Positions 28,082 through 37,300 of a stretch of 64,000 nt of DNA are shown piece after piece; position 1 is the first letter of the stretch, and every line of letters starts with the position of its first letter. The stretch is taken from NCBI RefSeq assembly GCF_021568705.1, contig NZ_JAKGTH010000011.1, positions 124,001 to 188,000 on the forward strand. Reading direction: 5' to 3'. The position numbers and the translations under genes were made by a program. The stretch is from Gillisia lutea (GTDB lineage Bacteria; Bacteroidota; Bacteroidia; Flavobacteriales; Flavobacteriaceae). The notes under the pieces are model-generated. The model was not told the DNA's origin. It saw only the letters and a program-made list of their open reading frames with translations, and ran no database searches.

Positions 28082-28729
28082 ATGGGAGATTTAAGCTTGA
28101 TAACCATCATCATTATTGCCGCAAATGTTATAATTTCATTTAAAGGATTTAATGATGTAAGTTTTTTTGAAAAGTATAAATTCAATGTTGCCGATATTAA
28201 AAGAGGGTCGAAATTTCAATTTTTCACCTCAGGATTTCTTCATGTAGACACATCCCATCTTCTAGTGAATATGCTTACACTTTACTTTTTTGCGAATGTG
28301 GTAATTTATGACCTCGGCTCTTTCGGGTTTGTAATAGTGTACTTGGCAAGTTTGATTCTTGGAAATGTATTAAGTTATTATTTTCATAAAGACGAATATA
28401 GTTATAGTGCAGTAGGGGCCAGTGGTGCTGTGATGGGAATTCTATATTCAGCAATCTTACTTCGCCCAGATATGATGCTTGGCTTATTTTTCATAATTCC
28501 AATTCCCGCGTATGTATTTGGAATAGGATATTTATTGTATACCATATACGGGATGAAAAAGCGTTTAGGAAACATTGGGCATGACGCACATTTTGGTGGA
28601 GCAGTTGGTGGTTATATACTAACACTACTACTTGCTCCCTGGATCTTTCAACAACATTTACTCATGGTTATTTTGTTGGCCATTCCAATTGTAATTCTAT
28701 TTGTATTGCAAAAACAAGGAAAATTATAA
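28082..28729 (+). CDS. Rhomboid family intramembrane serine protease
   Basis: A 215-residue protein with about six membrane helices. It carries the rhomboid catalytic serine in GASGAVMG (Ser114) and the histidine in GHDAHFGGAVGG (His170). The supporting HxxxxHxxxN motif in helix 2 is HVDTSHLLVNM (residues 54-64). Rhomboids cleave membrane proteins within or near transmembrane segments; the substrate is unknown. Divergent from the acyltransferase gene, with 54 bp between starts, and followed 50 bp later by the SIMPL-domain gene. Confidence 0.93.
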   Translation: MGDLSLITIIIIAANVIISFKGFNDVSFFEKYKFNVADIKRGSKFQFFTSGFLHVDTSHLLVNMLTLYFFANVVIYDLGSFGFVIVYLASLILGNVLSYYFHKDEYSYSAVGASGAVMGILYSAILLRPDMMLGLFFIIPIPAYVFGIGYLLYTIYGMKKRLGNIGHDAHFGGAVGGYILTLLLAPWIFQQHLLMVILLAIPIVILFVLQKQGKL

Positions 28730-28779
28730 GCTTGGTATCTTATTTGTATAAGTTGATTGAATCAATTAAAAAATAACTT

Positions 28780-29466
28780 ATGAAATCAATTTTATTATTA
28801 TTTGCAGCTTTAGGGACTTTTGCTGTACAAGCACAACAAATACCTACACCTCCACCAACTGTAAATGTTACAGGAGAGGGAATTGTAAAGGTAGCGCCAG
28901 ATCAGGTCACAATTAAATCTAGAATTGAACATGAGGGAAAAGATGTGCAGGAAGTTAAACGCAAGAATGACAATACTGTTAACTCAATTATTAAATATCT
29001 GAAATCTCAGGGTATAGCTGAGAAGAACATTCAAACAGATTATTTGAATTTGAATAAAAATTACAACTATAATGATAAGACCTATAGTTATGTAGCAAAC
29101 CAGGCTATTTCTATTAAATTGGAAGATCTTAAGAACTATGAAAAGATCATGAGCGGATTATTAGAAGCAGGTCTTAATAGAATTGATGGTATTCAGTTCA
29201 AATCTTCTGAAATGGAGAAGCATAAAACCGAAGCACGAAGAAAAGCAGTGCTAAATGCCAAACGTAAAGCTTTAGAATATGTTAATCCGCTTGGGCAGAA
29301 TATAGGAAAAGCGGTAAGTATCAGTGAAATTGAAACAAGCAATTATCAGCCTGTTTATAGAATGGAAATGATGAAAGCCAGCGATGCCGGTGGAAGTCAG
29401 GAAACCATTGCTCCAGGAGAACTGGAAGTGAGTGTTAAAGTAAATATTGGTTTCCTTTTGGAATAA
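28780..29466 (+). CDS. SIMPL domain (DUF541) periplasmic protein
   Basis: A 228-residue exported protein with the signal peptide MKSILLLFAALGTFAVQAQ. The mature chain fits the SIMPL/DUF541 family (related to E. coli YggE): VNVTGEGIVKVAPDQVTIKSRIEHEG at the start, a central GIAEKNIQTDYLNLNKNYNY, and a C-terminal ARRKAVLNAKRKALEYVNPLGQNIGKAVSI. YggE is linked to oxidative-stress tolerance; for this protein only an envelope location is supported. A 13-bp palindrome TTGATT-g-AATCAA (28753-28765) lies just upstream and may be an operator. It ends at a strong bidirectional terminator. Confidence 0.88.
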   Translation: MKSILLLFAALGTFAVQAQQIPTPPPTVNVTGEGIVKVAPDQVTIKSRIEHEGKDVQEVKRKNDNTVNSIIKYLKSQGIAEKNIQTDYLNLNKNYNYNDKTYSYVANQAISIKLEDLKNYEKIMSGLLEAGLNRIDGIQFKSSEMEKHKTEARRKAVLNAKRKALEYVNPLGQNIGKAVSISEIETSNYQPVYRMEMMKASDAGGSQETIAPGELEVSVKVNIGFLLE

Positions 29467-29490
29467 ACCCAGTTTACTCATAAAATACAA

Positions 29491-29523
29491 AAGCCTCGAA
29501 ATTAATCTATTTCGAGGCTTTTT
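29491..29523. terminator. Bidirectional terminator between the SIMPL and TlpA-like genes
   Basis: Perfect 12-bp stem AAGCCTCGAAAT / ATTTCGAGGCTT with a 6-nt loop, T run on the plus side and A run on the other. Confidence 0.92.
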
Positions 29524-29539
29524 GCTTATTTAATAAAAA

Positions 29540-30655
29540 CTACTGTTCTAGCAGTTCCTTGATCTTTGCATCTAAATCGTCTCCTCTTAAGTTCTTGGCT
29601 ACAATTACCCCATTCTCATCAAGAATAAATTGTGCAGGAATCGCTTGTACTCCATATAATTGCGCTACAGGCTCTTGCCAGAATTTAAGGTTAGAAACCT
29701 GAGTCCAGGTTAAGTTATCATCAGCAATAGCTTGTAGCCATTTGTCTTTCTGATTTTCCTTATCTAAAGACACCCCAATAATATTGAAACCTTTATCATG
29801 GTACTTATTGTAAGTAGCCACTACATTTGGATTTTCCATTCTACACGGTTTACACCAGGCAGCCCAAAAATCTATTAATGTAACTTTTCCCATAGCATCT
29901 TTCAAGGCAACCGGTTTTCCTTCAGTATCTGGTGCGGTAAAGTTTGGTGCAACACTTCCTATTTCCACCGCAGTTCTTTTATCCAAGTTTTCTTTTAAAG
30001 AAACGGCTAAAGGAGCTTGTTTTAGCTTTTCATCTAAGGTTTCAAAAAGCGTTTTTATCTCATTTGCAGGAGTTCCCATATTTATCATATCTGTAAGAAC
30101 AAGTACAGAGGTGAAAGCTTTCGGGTTTTCTTTGATTATCTTTTTCTTAAAAGTGATATCGTTATCTTTCAATTCAGATTCTGTTTTTTGTAAAGAGGCT
30201 ATCTCAGCAGAGTCGCGGGAAGTAGTCATCACTTTACGCATATCTGTTCTTACCCCCATAACTTTTTTGTTGACATCTTTTAAATGATGCAAATAGGTAT
30301 AGAAGGTTTTATTTTCCTTTCCTCCTTTAACATCAGATGTTGGGAGACTGTCTTTATAAATTTCAAATTCAATAGGTTCGTTCTCAGAAATAAAAACAAT
30401 ACTTCCATTCACGCCTTCAACAGCAAGGAAGTTCAGGTTAGATTGTGTAACTTCAGGTAAATCCAATGAGAATTTTTCATCTTTTACTACTGTCGAATCA
30501 ATCTTTGTGGGTTGAAGGTTCTTATCTAATTCAGATAGATACACCATTTTTCCATTTTCAATACCTTTCAGCTCTCCTGAAATTGAATAACCATCAGATG
30601 ATTTGTTACATCCAATAAGGCTTAATATAAAAATTGCAGCTATAAACTGTTTCAT
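29540..30655 (-). CDS. DUF4369/TlpA-like thiol-disulfide oxidoreductase lipoprotein
   Basis: A 371-residue lipoprotein: the ATG at 30655 gives a signal peptide ending in the lipobox SLIGC. Residues about 20-120 resemble the DUF4369 domain common in Bacteroidota. Residues about 235-371 are a thioredoxin-fold AhpC/TSA-TlpA domain with the redox motif WAAWCKPCRMENP and the cis-proline region QAIPAQFILD. Such proteins keep periplasmic thiols reduced, for example for cytochrome c maturation or protein folding; the partner is not identifiable here. Convergent with the SIMPL gene, with a shared terminator. Confidence 0.88.
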   Translation of the reverse strand: MKQFIAAIFILSLIGCNKSSDGYSISGELKGIENGKMVYLSELDKNLQPTKIDSTVVKDEKFSLDLPEVTQSNLNFLAVEGVNGSIVFISENEPIEFEIYKDSLPTSDVKGGKENKTFYTYLHHLKDVNKKVMGVRTDMRKVMTTSRDSAEIASLQKTESELKDNDITFKKKIIKENPKAFTSVLVLTDMINMGTPANEIKTLFETLDEKLKQAPLAVSLKENLDKRTAVEIGSVAPNFTAPDTEGKPVALKDAMGKVTLIDFWAAWCKPCRMENPNVVATYNKYHDKGFNIIGVSLDKENQKDKWLQAIADDNLTWTQVSNLKFWQEPVAQLYGVQAIPAQFILDENGVIVAKNLRGDDLDAKIKELLEQ

Positions 30656-30789
30656 AAATAAATAATTTTGCGGCAAAAATACATAACTGGAAATTGAATA
30701 GGAGATTAAGTTTATAAAAAATTGTTAATTTCAATGAGTTGTGAGCAACGGCTTTAAAGAAACGCTAATTTTATGCTATATTTCAAAAT

Positions 30790-33162
30790 ATGAAAAATCA
30801 GCTACAGGACTTTCCTTTACATATAAAAATTAGTTTCCATAAAATTATAGAGCAGTATAAGCAGCAGGTTGAAAAAGAACAGAGCAGCATTGCTAAAAAC
30901 TATCTTCAGGAAGTATTAAAATATGTGACTTCCTTTCCTAAATTGGAGGAGGGGATAGAAGATCCAGATGATCTTTATAAATATAAAGATGCAATTCGCA
31001 TTTTATTGGATGATCTTTTTCCGAGTATTTTAAGTAATAACGAGATAAAGGCCGCCACAGTCCCTTTTCATAGTATAATTTTTAATTCTTCTAATAGATT
31101 TAGGAAGATCCTTGCCAATGCCGGAGACGATTTTGAGCTGATAATAAGGAACATAGACGAGGATATGTTCTATATCTATGGCTGTATTCTTATTTTGAAT
31201 CAACATTATGGTTATGATATAGATTTTTCAAGGCCTTTATATTATGATATTCCAGATGAAAATGGCATCTTAAAACATTATAGAATTGCTTTAAATGCAG
31301 ATTTTATTGAGATTGAACCGGGTGAGAACGCCATTGATATTACCGAAGAGGATGTAGACCTTCTTATTCAGAATATTGAAGATGCAGAACTTTGGAAAAA
31401 GAAATTCCCACCACATAGCTGGAATTTTAAAGGTTTTACAATTGTTAATTTAATAGATGTAACTATAGATGACGCCATCTCCGAACTAAAAACCACTCTG
31501 CTACATAAAGAGACGTCAAATCAGGATGAACTTTTAAAGTTTCAGGAGATATTTCAGTCAATTTTCAGGATCCCCGATATAAGAGTTGGTTTTACTGTGT
31601 TCAATAAAAGGGATATGGTATTTGAGAGAATGGATAATAAGGCGGCCAACAGCTTTATACTGAATAAGGAATTGGTAAATGACTGTAAAACGGGAATTTG
31701 TGAAGCTTCTTTTCGTAAGCTTATAGAAGAACAAAATTATTTTAGTATTGCCAATATTGATGAATATGCAAAAAAAACCTCTAATAACCTCCTTTCGCAA
31801 AACCTTATTAAAAATGGAGTGAAGAGTTGTATTTTGGCCCCAATTGCCAATGATACCAGCTTGCTTGGGGTTTTAGAGATAGTTTCTCCCAGAAAGAATG
31901 AACTTAATAGTATTAATGCTATTAAATTAGATGACATCCTTCCATATATTGTTACCTCTGTAGAAAGAAATAGAAGTGAGTTTGAAAATAGGGTGAAGGC
32001 TGTAATTCAAAGTGAGTGTACTTCTATACATCCTAGTGTATTATGGATCTTTGAAAAAGAAGCAAAGCGCTTTATCAAGGATTTAGATGAAGATGGGCTG
32101 GCTTCTTTTAAAGATATCGCCTTTAAGGACATCTACCCGCTTTACGGGCAAATTGATATCGTGGGGTCATCGGAAGCACGGAACTGTGCCATTCAAAAGG
32201 ATCTTATGCATCAGTTAGACCTTATTGAAACTATTATAGACAAGGCATATCAAATAGAGGAATTGCCAATATATGATCAGGTAAGATTTAGAATTACTGA
32301 ATTCAAAGAAGATCTGGACGATAATTTAAACGCCTCGAGTGAGCAGAAGGTTTTCAACTTGTTGCAGCGCGAAGTGAATCCGTTGATGGATCATTTAAGT
32401 AACCAGTCGGGAGAGCTGCATGAACTGGTGGTGGAATATCAAAAACAACTCAATCCTGAAACCGGAGTAGTATATAATCACAGAAAGCATTATGATGAGA
32501 CTGTACAGCGCATAAACCGTACGATGGCTCGTTTTCTGGATAAAAAACAAGTAGCTGCTCAAAAGATCTATCCTCATTATTTTGAAAGGTATAAAACCGA
32601 TGGGGTAGACCATAATATGTATATAGGTGCTTCGCTTACCAATAATAAACCTTTTAATAGTGTTTACCTTTATAATTTAAGATTGTGGCAATTGGGTACC
32701 ATGTGTGAGATGGAAAATAAATTCTATCAGCTTCAAAGGTCAACGCCAATCCAGTTAGATGCAGCTTCATTGATCCTGGTTTTCAACAGTACTTTATCTA
32801 TAAGATATAGAATGGATGAGAAAAAGTTTGATGTGGATGGCACTTATAATGCTCGTTATGAGATTATTAAGAAGAGAATAGATAAAGCTTTTATAAAAAA
32901 TACCGAAGAGCGTATTACTCAAAAAGGGAAAATAGCTATAATTTACTCTCAAAGCAGCGATGAAAGAGAGTATTTACGTTATATAAAGTATCTGCAAACC
33001 AAGAAATATTTAGGGGAAGAGGTAGAATTATTAGAATTGGAAGATGTGCAGGGAGTAATTGGGTTAAGAGCTATCCGGGTAAATATTTTATATCACCCGG
33101 ATGAAAACTCTACTGATAAAACTATAACCTATGATGGTTTAGTAGATTATTTAACCAAGTAA
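30790..33162 (+). CDS. Large cytoplasmic protein with a central GAF domain
   Basis: A 790-residue protein with no signal peptide or membrane helix. Residues about 250-400 look like a GAF sensor domain (SIFRIPDIRVGFTVFNKRD, CILAPIANDTSLLGVLEIVSP, ending in ILPYIVTSVERNR). The first 230 residues and the last 390 match nothing I can name; the C-terminal part is helical and charged, with segments such as QRINRTMARFLDKKQVAAQKIYPHYFERYKTDG. There is no kinase, cyclase, EAL or HTH output domain. It ends 16 bp inside the convergent HD-PycTM gene. GAF domains often bind cyclic nucleotides, so a link to that neighbour is possible but only inferred. Confidence 0.65.
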   Translation: MKNQLQDFPLHIKISFHKIIEQYKQQVEKEQSSIAKNYLQEVLKYVTSFPKLEEGIEDPDDLYKYKDAIRILLDDLFPSILSNNEIKAATVPFHSIIFNSSNRFRKILANAGDDFELIIRNIDEDMFYIYGCILILNQHYGYDIDFSRPLYYDIPDENGILKHYRIALNADFIEIEPGENAIDITEEDVDLLIQNIEDAELWKKKFPPHSWNFKGFTIVNLIDVTIDDAISELKTTLLHKETSNQDELLKFQEIFQSIFRIPDIRVGFTVFNKRDMVFERMDNKAANSFILNKELVNDCKTGICEASFRKLIEEQNYFSIANIDEYAKKTSNNLLSQNLIKNGVKSCILAPIANDTSLLGVLEIVSPRKNELNSINAIKLDDILPYIVTSVERNRSEFENRVKAVIQSECTSIHPSVLWIFEKEAKRFIKDLDEDGLASFKDIAFKDIYPLYGQIDIVGSSEARNCAIQKDLMHQLDLIETIIDKAYQIEELPIYDQVRFRITEFKEDLDDNLNASSEQKVFNLLQREVNPLMDHLSNQSGELHELVVEYQKQLNPETGVVYNHRKHYDETVQRINRTMARFLDKKQVAAQKIYPHYFERYKTDGVDHNMYIGASLTNNKPFNSVYLYNLRLWQLGTMCEMENKFYQLQRSTPIQLDAASLILVFNSTLSIRYRMDEKKFDVDGTYNARYEIIKKRIDKAFIKNTEERITQKGKIAIIYSQSSDEREYLRYIKYLQTKKYLGEEVELLELEDVQGVIGLRAIRVNILYHPDENSTDKTITYDGLVDYLTK

Positions 33163-34334
33163 AAAGCTAATACAAAACTTATTACCGATATGATAATACC
33201 TACCATAAATACTGTGTAGGTTAATCTCAGCAATTTATATTTTCGGTTAAGCACCTGGCCCAACAAATGCAGGTCGAGCATTAGCGATTCGTAAACCCGA
33301 TCTTTATCCTTAATAATCTCATTCATACCCCATTTAAACTGCTCGAAAGGCATCTTATGAAAATTACCGAAGAATAAAAGGTTAACCTCTCTGTTTTCCA
33401 CCTGTTCCTTTGTGAATTCGCCTGCAGTTACATTAGGCCTTGTAGACATTATGGAAAGTATAATCGATGCAACGCTAAATACTACCAAAATTAGGGTTGG
33501 TATTAAAAGATGTTTATTAGAAGCGGCATCAAGTTTTGGGATTATATTGGCCAGCGCTAACGATATGATGATGGCATTAACAGAAAGCAGGATGTTTGCC
33601 TTAGCATCGGCAATATCACTAAGCTTGATGTGATTTCTTAGGGTAACCCTAAATAACGTTTGAATACTTCTTTCCGGGTTATTGTTTTTATATTCTGCTT
33701 TTAGTTTCGCTTTAACTTCTTCTTTCTTTAATTTTTTAACCTCTTTATTTTGTTTTTCCAATAAATTGGATAGGTTCTGGTCTTTTAAAGGTTTCCAGTT
33801 TTTTAAAGCATAATCGGTATAATAATTATGTCTATCGGTAAACATTTTAATATTTTCATCTATCCATTCTGCCGAAGTATAATTACGAATGTTTAGCAGC
33901 TGCAATTCCTGTCTTAAGAATTCGCTTGTTTCATCAAAATAATCTTTAGCGAAATGTGAACTATCGGCATCGCGAATAATCTCCTCTAATTTGCCGTTTG
34001 GAGTAGAATCAAATTTTGTTGCAAGAATACATTTTTCTACCTCGCTTATTATCTCCGGATTCACATTATTTTCTGTTAAAAACTTCTTAGCAATCTTAGC
34101 ACTTTCATGCTCGTGATCTACAAATTTCACAGTGTATCCCGTGTCATGAAGCCAGGCAGAGAGCAGCAAGATCTGTTCTTCTTTAACATTAATTTCGGAA
34201 TTCTCAATTAATTCTTTAGTACTTTTAACCACACGCTGAGTGTGATTATAGTTATGGTAGATGTAGGTATTTGGTAATTTTTCCTTGAATAAATCAAGTA
34301 CGAAAGCATCCGTTTTACTAATCAATTCAGTCAT
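33147..34334 (-). CDS. HD-domain phosphohydrolase fused to a Pycsar-type transmembrane effector domain
   Basis: A 395-residue protein starting at the ATG at 34334 (MTELISKTDAFVLD). Residues about 10-180 form an HD domain: His in HNYNHTQ (about 31), HD at 63-64 (WLHDTGY), DHEHESAK, and a later Asp in IRDADSSHF. A charged coiled linker (about 190-220) leads to a C-terminal region matching the Pycsar effector/DUF5706 (PycTM) pattern: LRNHIKLSDIADAKANILLSVN, with membrane helices at about 247-266, 276-296 and 369-393. In Pycsar defence, PycTM proteins respond to cCMP or cUMP and breach the membrane. No pyrimidine cyclase is adjacent, so this may be a stand-alone signalling protein. Confidence 0.8.
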   Translation of the reverse strand: MTELISKTDAFVLDLFKEKLPNTYIYHNYNHTQRVVKSTKELIENSEINVKEEQILLLSAWLHDTGYTVKFVDHEHESAKIAKKFLTENNVNPEIISEVEKCILATKFDSTPNGKLEEIIRDADSSHFAKDYFDETSEFLRQELQLLNIRNYTSAEWIDENIKMFTDRHNYYTDYALKNWKPLKDQNLSNLLEKQNKEVKKLKKEEVKAKLKAEYKNNNPERSIQTLFRVTLRNHIKLSDIADAKANILLSVNAIIISLALANIIPKLDAASNKHLLIPTLILVVFSVASIILSIMSTRPNVTAGEFTKEQVENREVNLLFFGNFHKMPFEQFKWGMNEIIKDKDRVYESLMLDLHLLGQVLNRKYKLLRLTYTVFMVGIIISVISFVLAFYLVK

Positions 34335-34391
34335 TAAAATGTAGATTAAATATAATGCCAAATTACAAAAAAAAAGCTCCAGCAAAATTCT

Positions 34392-37300
34392 ATGAAAAAA
34401 AATAACATATTTTTATCTTTTCTTATTTCAGTACTCCTTTTTGGATGTTCTACCTACGATGCGAAATATAGAGATAAAGACCTGCCTAAAGATTTTGGCT
34501 ACCCTACCAATAAAAAAATTGAAAAATCTTTTTACCTGCTTGGAGATGGTGGATACTCTCCTACGGGTGGAATTTCAGAGGGCCTGATAGCTTTTAAAGA
34601 TTTTATAGATTCAGTTAAAGTTACTAATAATTATACCCTGTTTTTAGGAGATAATGTATACCCTGTAGGCTTGCCTCCTAAGGATAGTCCGGAAAGAGAA
34701 ACTGCTGAATATAGACTGGATGCTCAGTTGGATGCCATTGAAAAATATGAAGGTAACGTTATTGTTATTCCTGGAAATCATGATTGGTATAATGAAGGTA
34801 TAGCCGGGTTGGAGCGAGAGGAAAGTTATTTAAAGGAGCAGTTTGGTGAGAAACTCAAGTTTTCCCCAAAATCTGGTTGTGGTCTTGATATTGTTGAAAT
34901 ATCTGACAATATTCAGATGATAATTATTGATTCACAATGGTATCTTGAAGATTGGGATAAACACCCAACAATTAATGATAACTGCCCGAACATAAAAACC
35001 AGAGAAGCTTTATTCCTGGAACTGGAATCGGAGCTGGGTAAGAATCAAAATAAAACTATTATTGTAGCATTACACCATCCACTTTATACAAATGGAGTAC
35101 ATGGTGGGCAATACAATTTCACCAGACATATTTATCCTTCGCAAAAGAAAATTCCAATTCCTGTGTTAGGCTCCCTAGCAGCACTTATTAGAACCAGTGG
35201 AGGAGTTTCTATTCAAGACGCGCAAAATGAGCGTTATAAGTCGCTGGTAGATAGATTGGAAACGATTGCTCAGGATTCTGATAGGCTGATATTCGTTTCT
35301 GGGCATGAGCATTCTTTACAATATATTGAACATGGTAAAATCAAGCAAATTGTGTCGGGTTCAGGTTCGAAAGGCTCTTATGCAGTATTGAGCAATGATG
35401 GCCTTTTTGCATATCCAGATCAGGGGTTTGCAGTTTATGATGTTTTTGAAGATGGATCTTCATGGGCAAGTTTTTATGGTAATGAGAATAATAAGGCCAA
35501 ACTTTTATTTAGACATGAGGTGTTTGCTGCACCCCAGGAATATGACACTTCGAAATTGCCGAAAAAATTCCCTTCTAAGATCTCAGCTTCGGTTTATAAT
35601 AAAGAGGAAACCGAGAAAAGTGCGTTGTATGAAAGTGTTTGGGGGCAGCGGTACAGAGAGCTATATGGGAAAGAAGTAGAGGTAAAGGTAGCAGATCTTG
35701 ACACTTTATACGGAGGGCTTACCCCGGTATTAAAGGGAGGTGGGCATCAAACACTTTCTGTTAGATTAAAAGATACTACCGGAAGAGAATATAACATGCG
35801 TAGAATTAAGAAAAGCGCAGTTCAATTCTTACAAACTGTTGCTTTTAAAAATGTCCCAATTCAGGAACAATTGGAAAATACTATTGCCGAAAATGTGCTA
35901 AACGATTTTTATACAGCTGCACATCCATACGCTTTTCTAACGATACCCACACTGTCTAATGCAGCAGGAATTTATCATACAAATCCGCAATTATACTATG
36001 TTCCTAAGCAAAAAGCATTGGGAAAATACAATGCCGAATATGGTGATGAGCTTTATATGATTGTTGAAAGGCCTGAAGATGGTTGGTTAGGGCTGAACTC
36101 ATTTGGAGAGCCAAATCATGATATACAGAGTACTTCAGGAATGTTTGAGCGATTAAGGAGAGATGAAAAATATCATTTAGATGAAAAGGCCTATATAAGA
36201 GCTCGTATATTTGATATGCTAATAGGAGATTGGGACAGGCACCAAGACCAATGGAGATGGGCTGAATTTGAAGATGCAGACGGGAATTTTCAATTTGAAC
36301 CTATTCCAAGAGATAGGGACCAGGCTTTTGCTAATTTTGATGGAGCTTTTCTAGGAACACTGCGGGGGCTCGCAGGTTTTGCTAATCAGTTTGCGGTATA
36401 TAGTGATGATATAAAAGATGTTAAATGGTTTAATACTGCTGCTACAGGATTGGATAGAACACTCTTGCAAAATCTTGGCAAAGAAGCCTGGGTTGAACAG
36501 GCTAAACATATTCAGGAACATCTTACTGATGAGATTATAGAACAAGCCTTTCTCAAACTTCCGGAGGCTACTCGTGGAGAAAGTACCGACTATCTTATAA
36601 AAAGCTTAAAAGGTAGAAGAGATAATATAGTTGATATCGCCCAAAGATATTATGGGTATGTAAGTAAACTTGCAATTGTTACTGGAACCGATAAGGATGA
36701 TTATATTGAAATAACTAGACTTGAAAATAACCAAACCAGAGTAAAAATCTCAAGAATCAAAGATGGAGAGAAAGCCGAAGTTATTAGTGAGAAAATTTAT
36801 AAGAAGTCAGAAACAAAAGAAATATGGGTTTACGGTCTTGATGATGATGATGTTTTTGAAGTTTCAGGAAAGCCTACTAAAGACCTTATTTTTGTACGAG
36901 TAATAGGAGGGCAAAATAACGATGTTTATAAAGTTGCCGAAGATAGCGGTAAGAAGATTAAAATATACGATCACAAATCTAAACCTAATACGGTTGAATC
37001 TATAGGTAAGGCAAAACTCAGATTTCGAGATAATTATGAGATAAATACCTTTGATAAGGATAAGAAAACCTTTAAATCGAATTCTATTTTACCAGGTTTG
37101 GGATATAATCCGGATGATGGCTTTAAGTTAGGGGTTCAAAGCATTCTTACCATTAATGGATTCAAGAGGAATCCTTTTACTGCAAGACATACTTTTTCTG
37201 CAGGGTATTATTTTGGAACCAATGGTTTCAATATCGATTATCAAGGTGAGTTTGCCAGTATTATTAAGAAATTTAATTTGGCAATAGGAGGATATTACGA

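Noticed and set aside
30790-34334. Complete Pycsar or CBASS defence operon
   Set aside because: There is a PycTM-type domain, but no nucleotide cyclase, no second effector and the two genes are convergent, not an operon.
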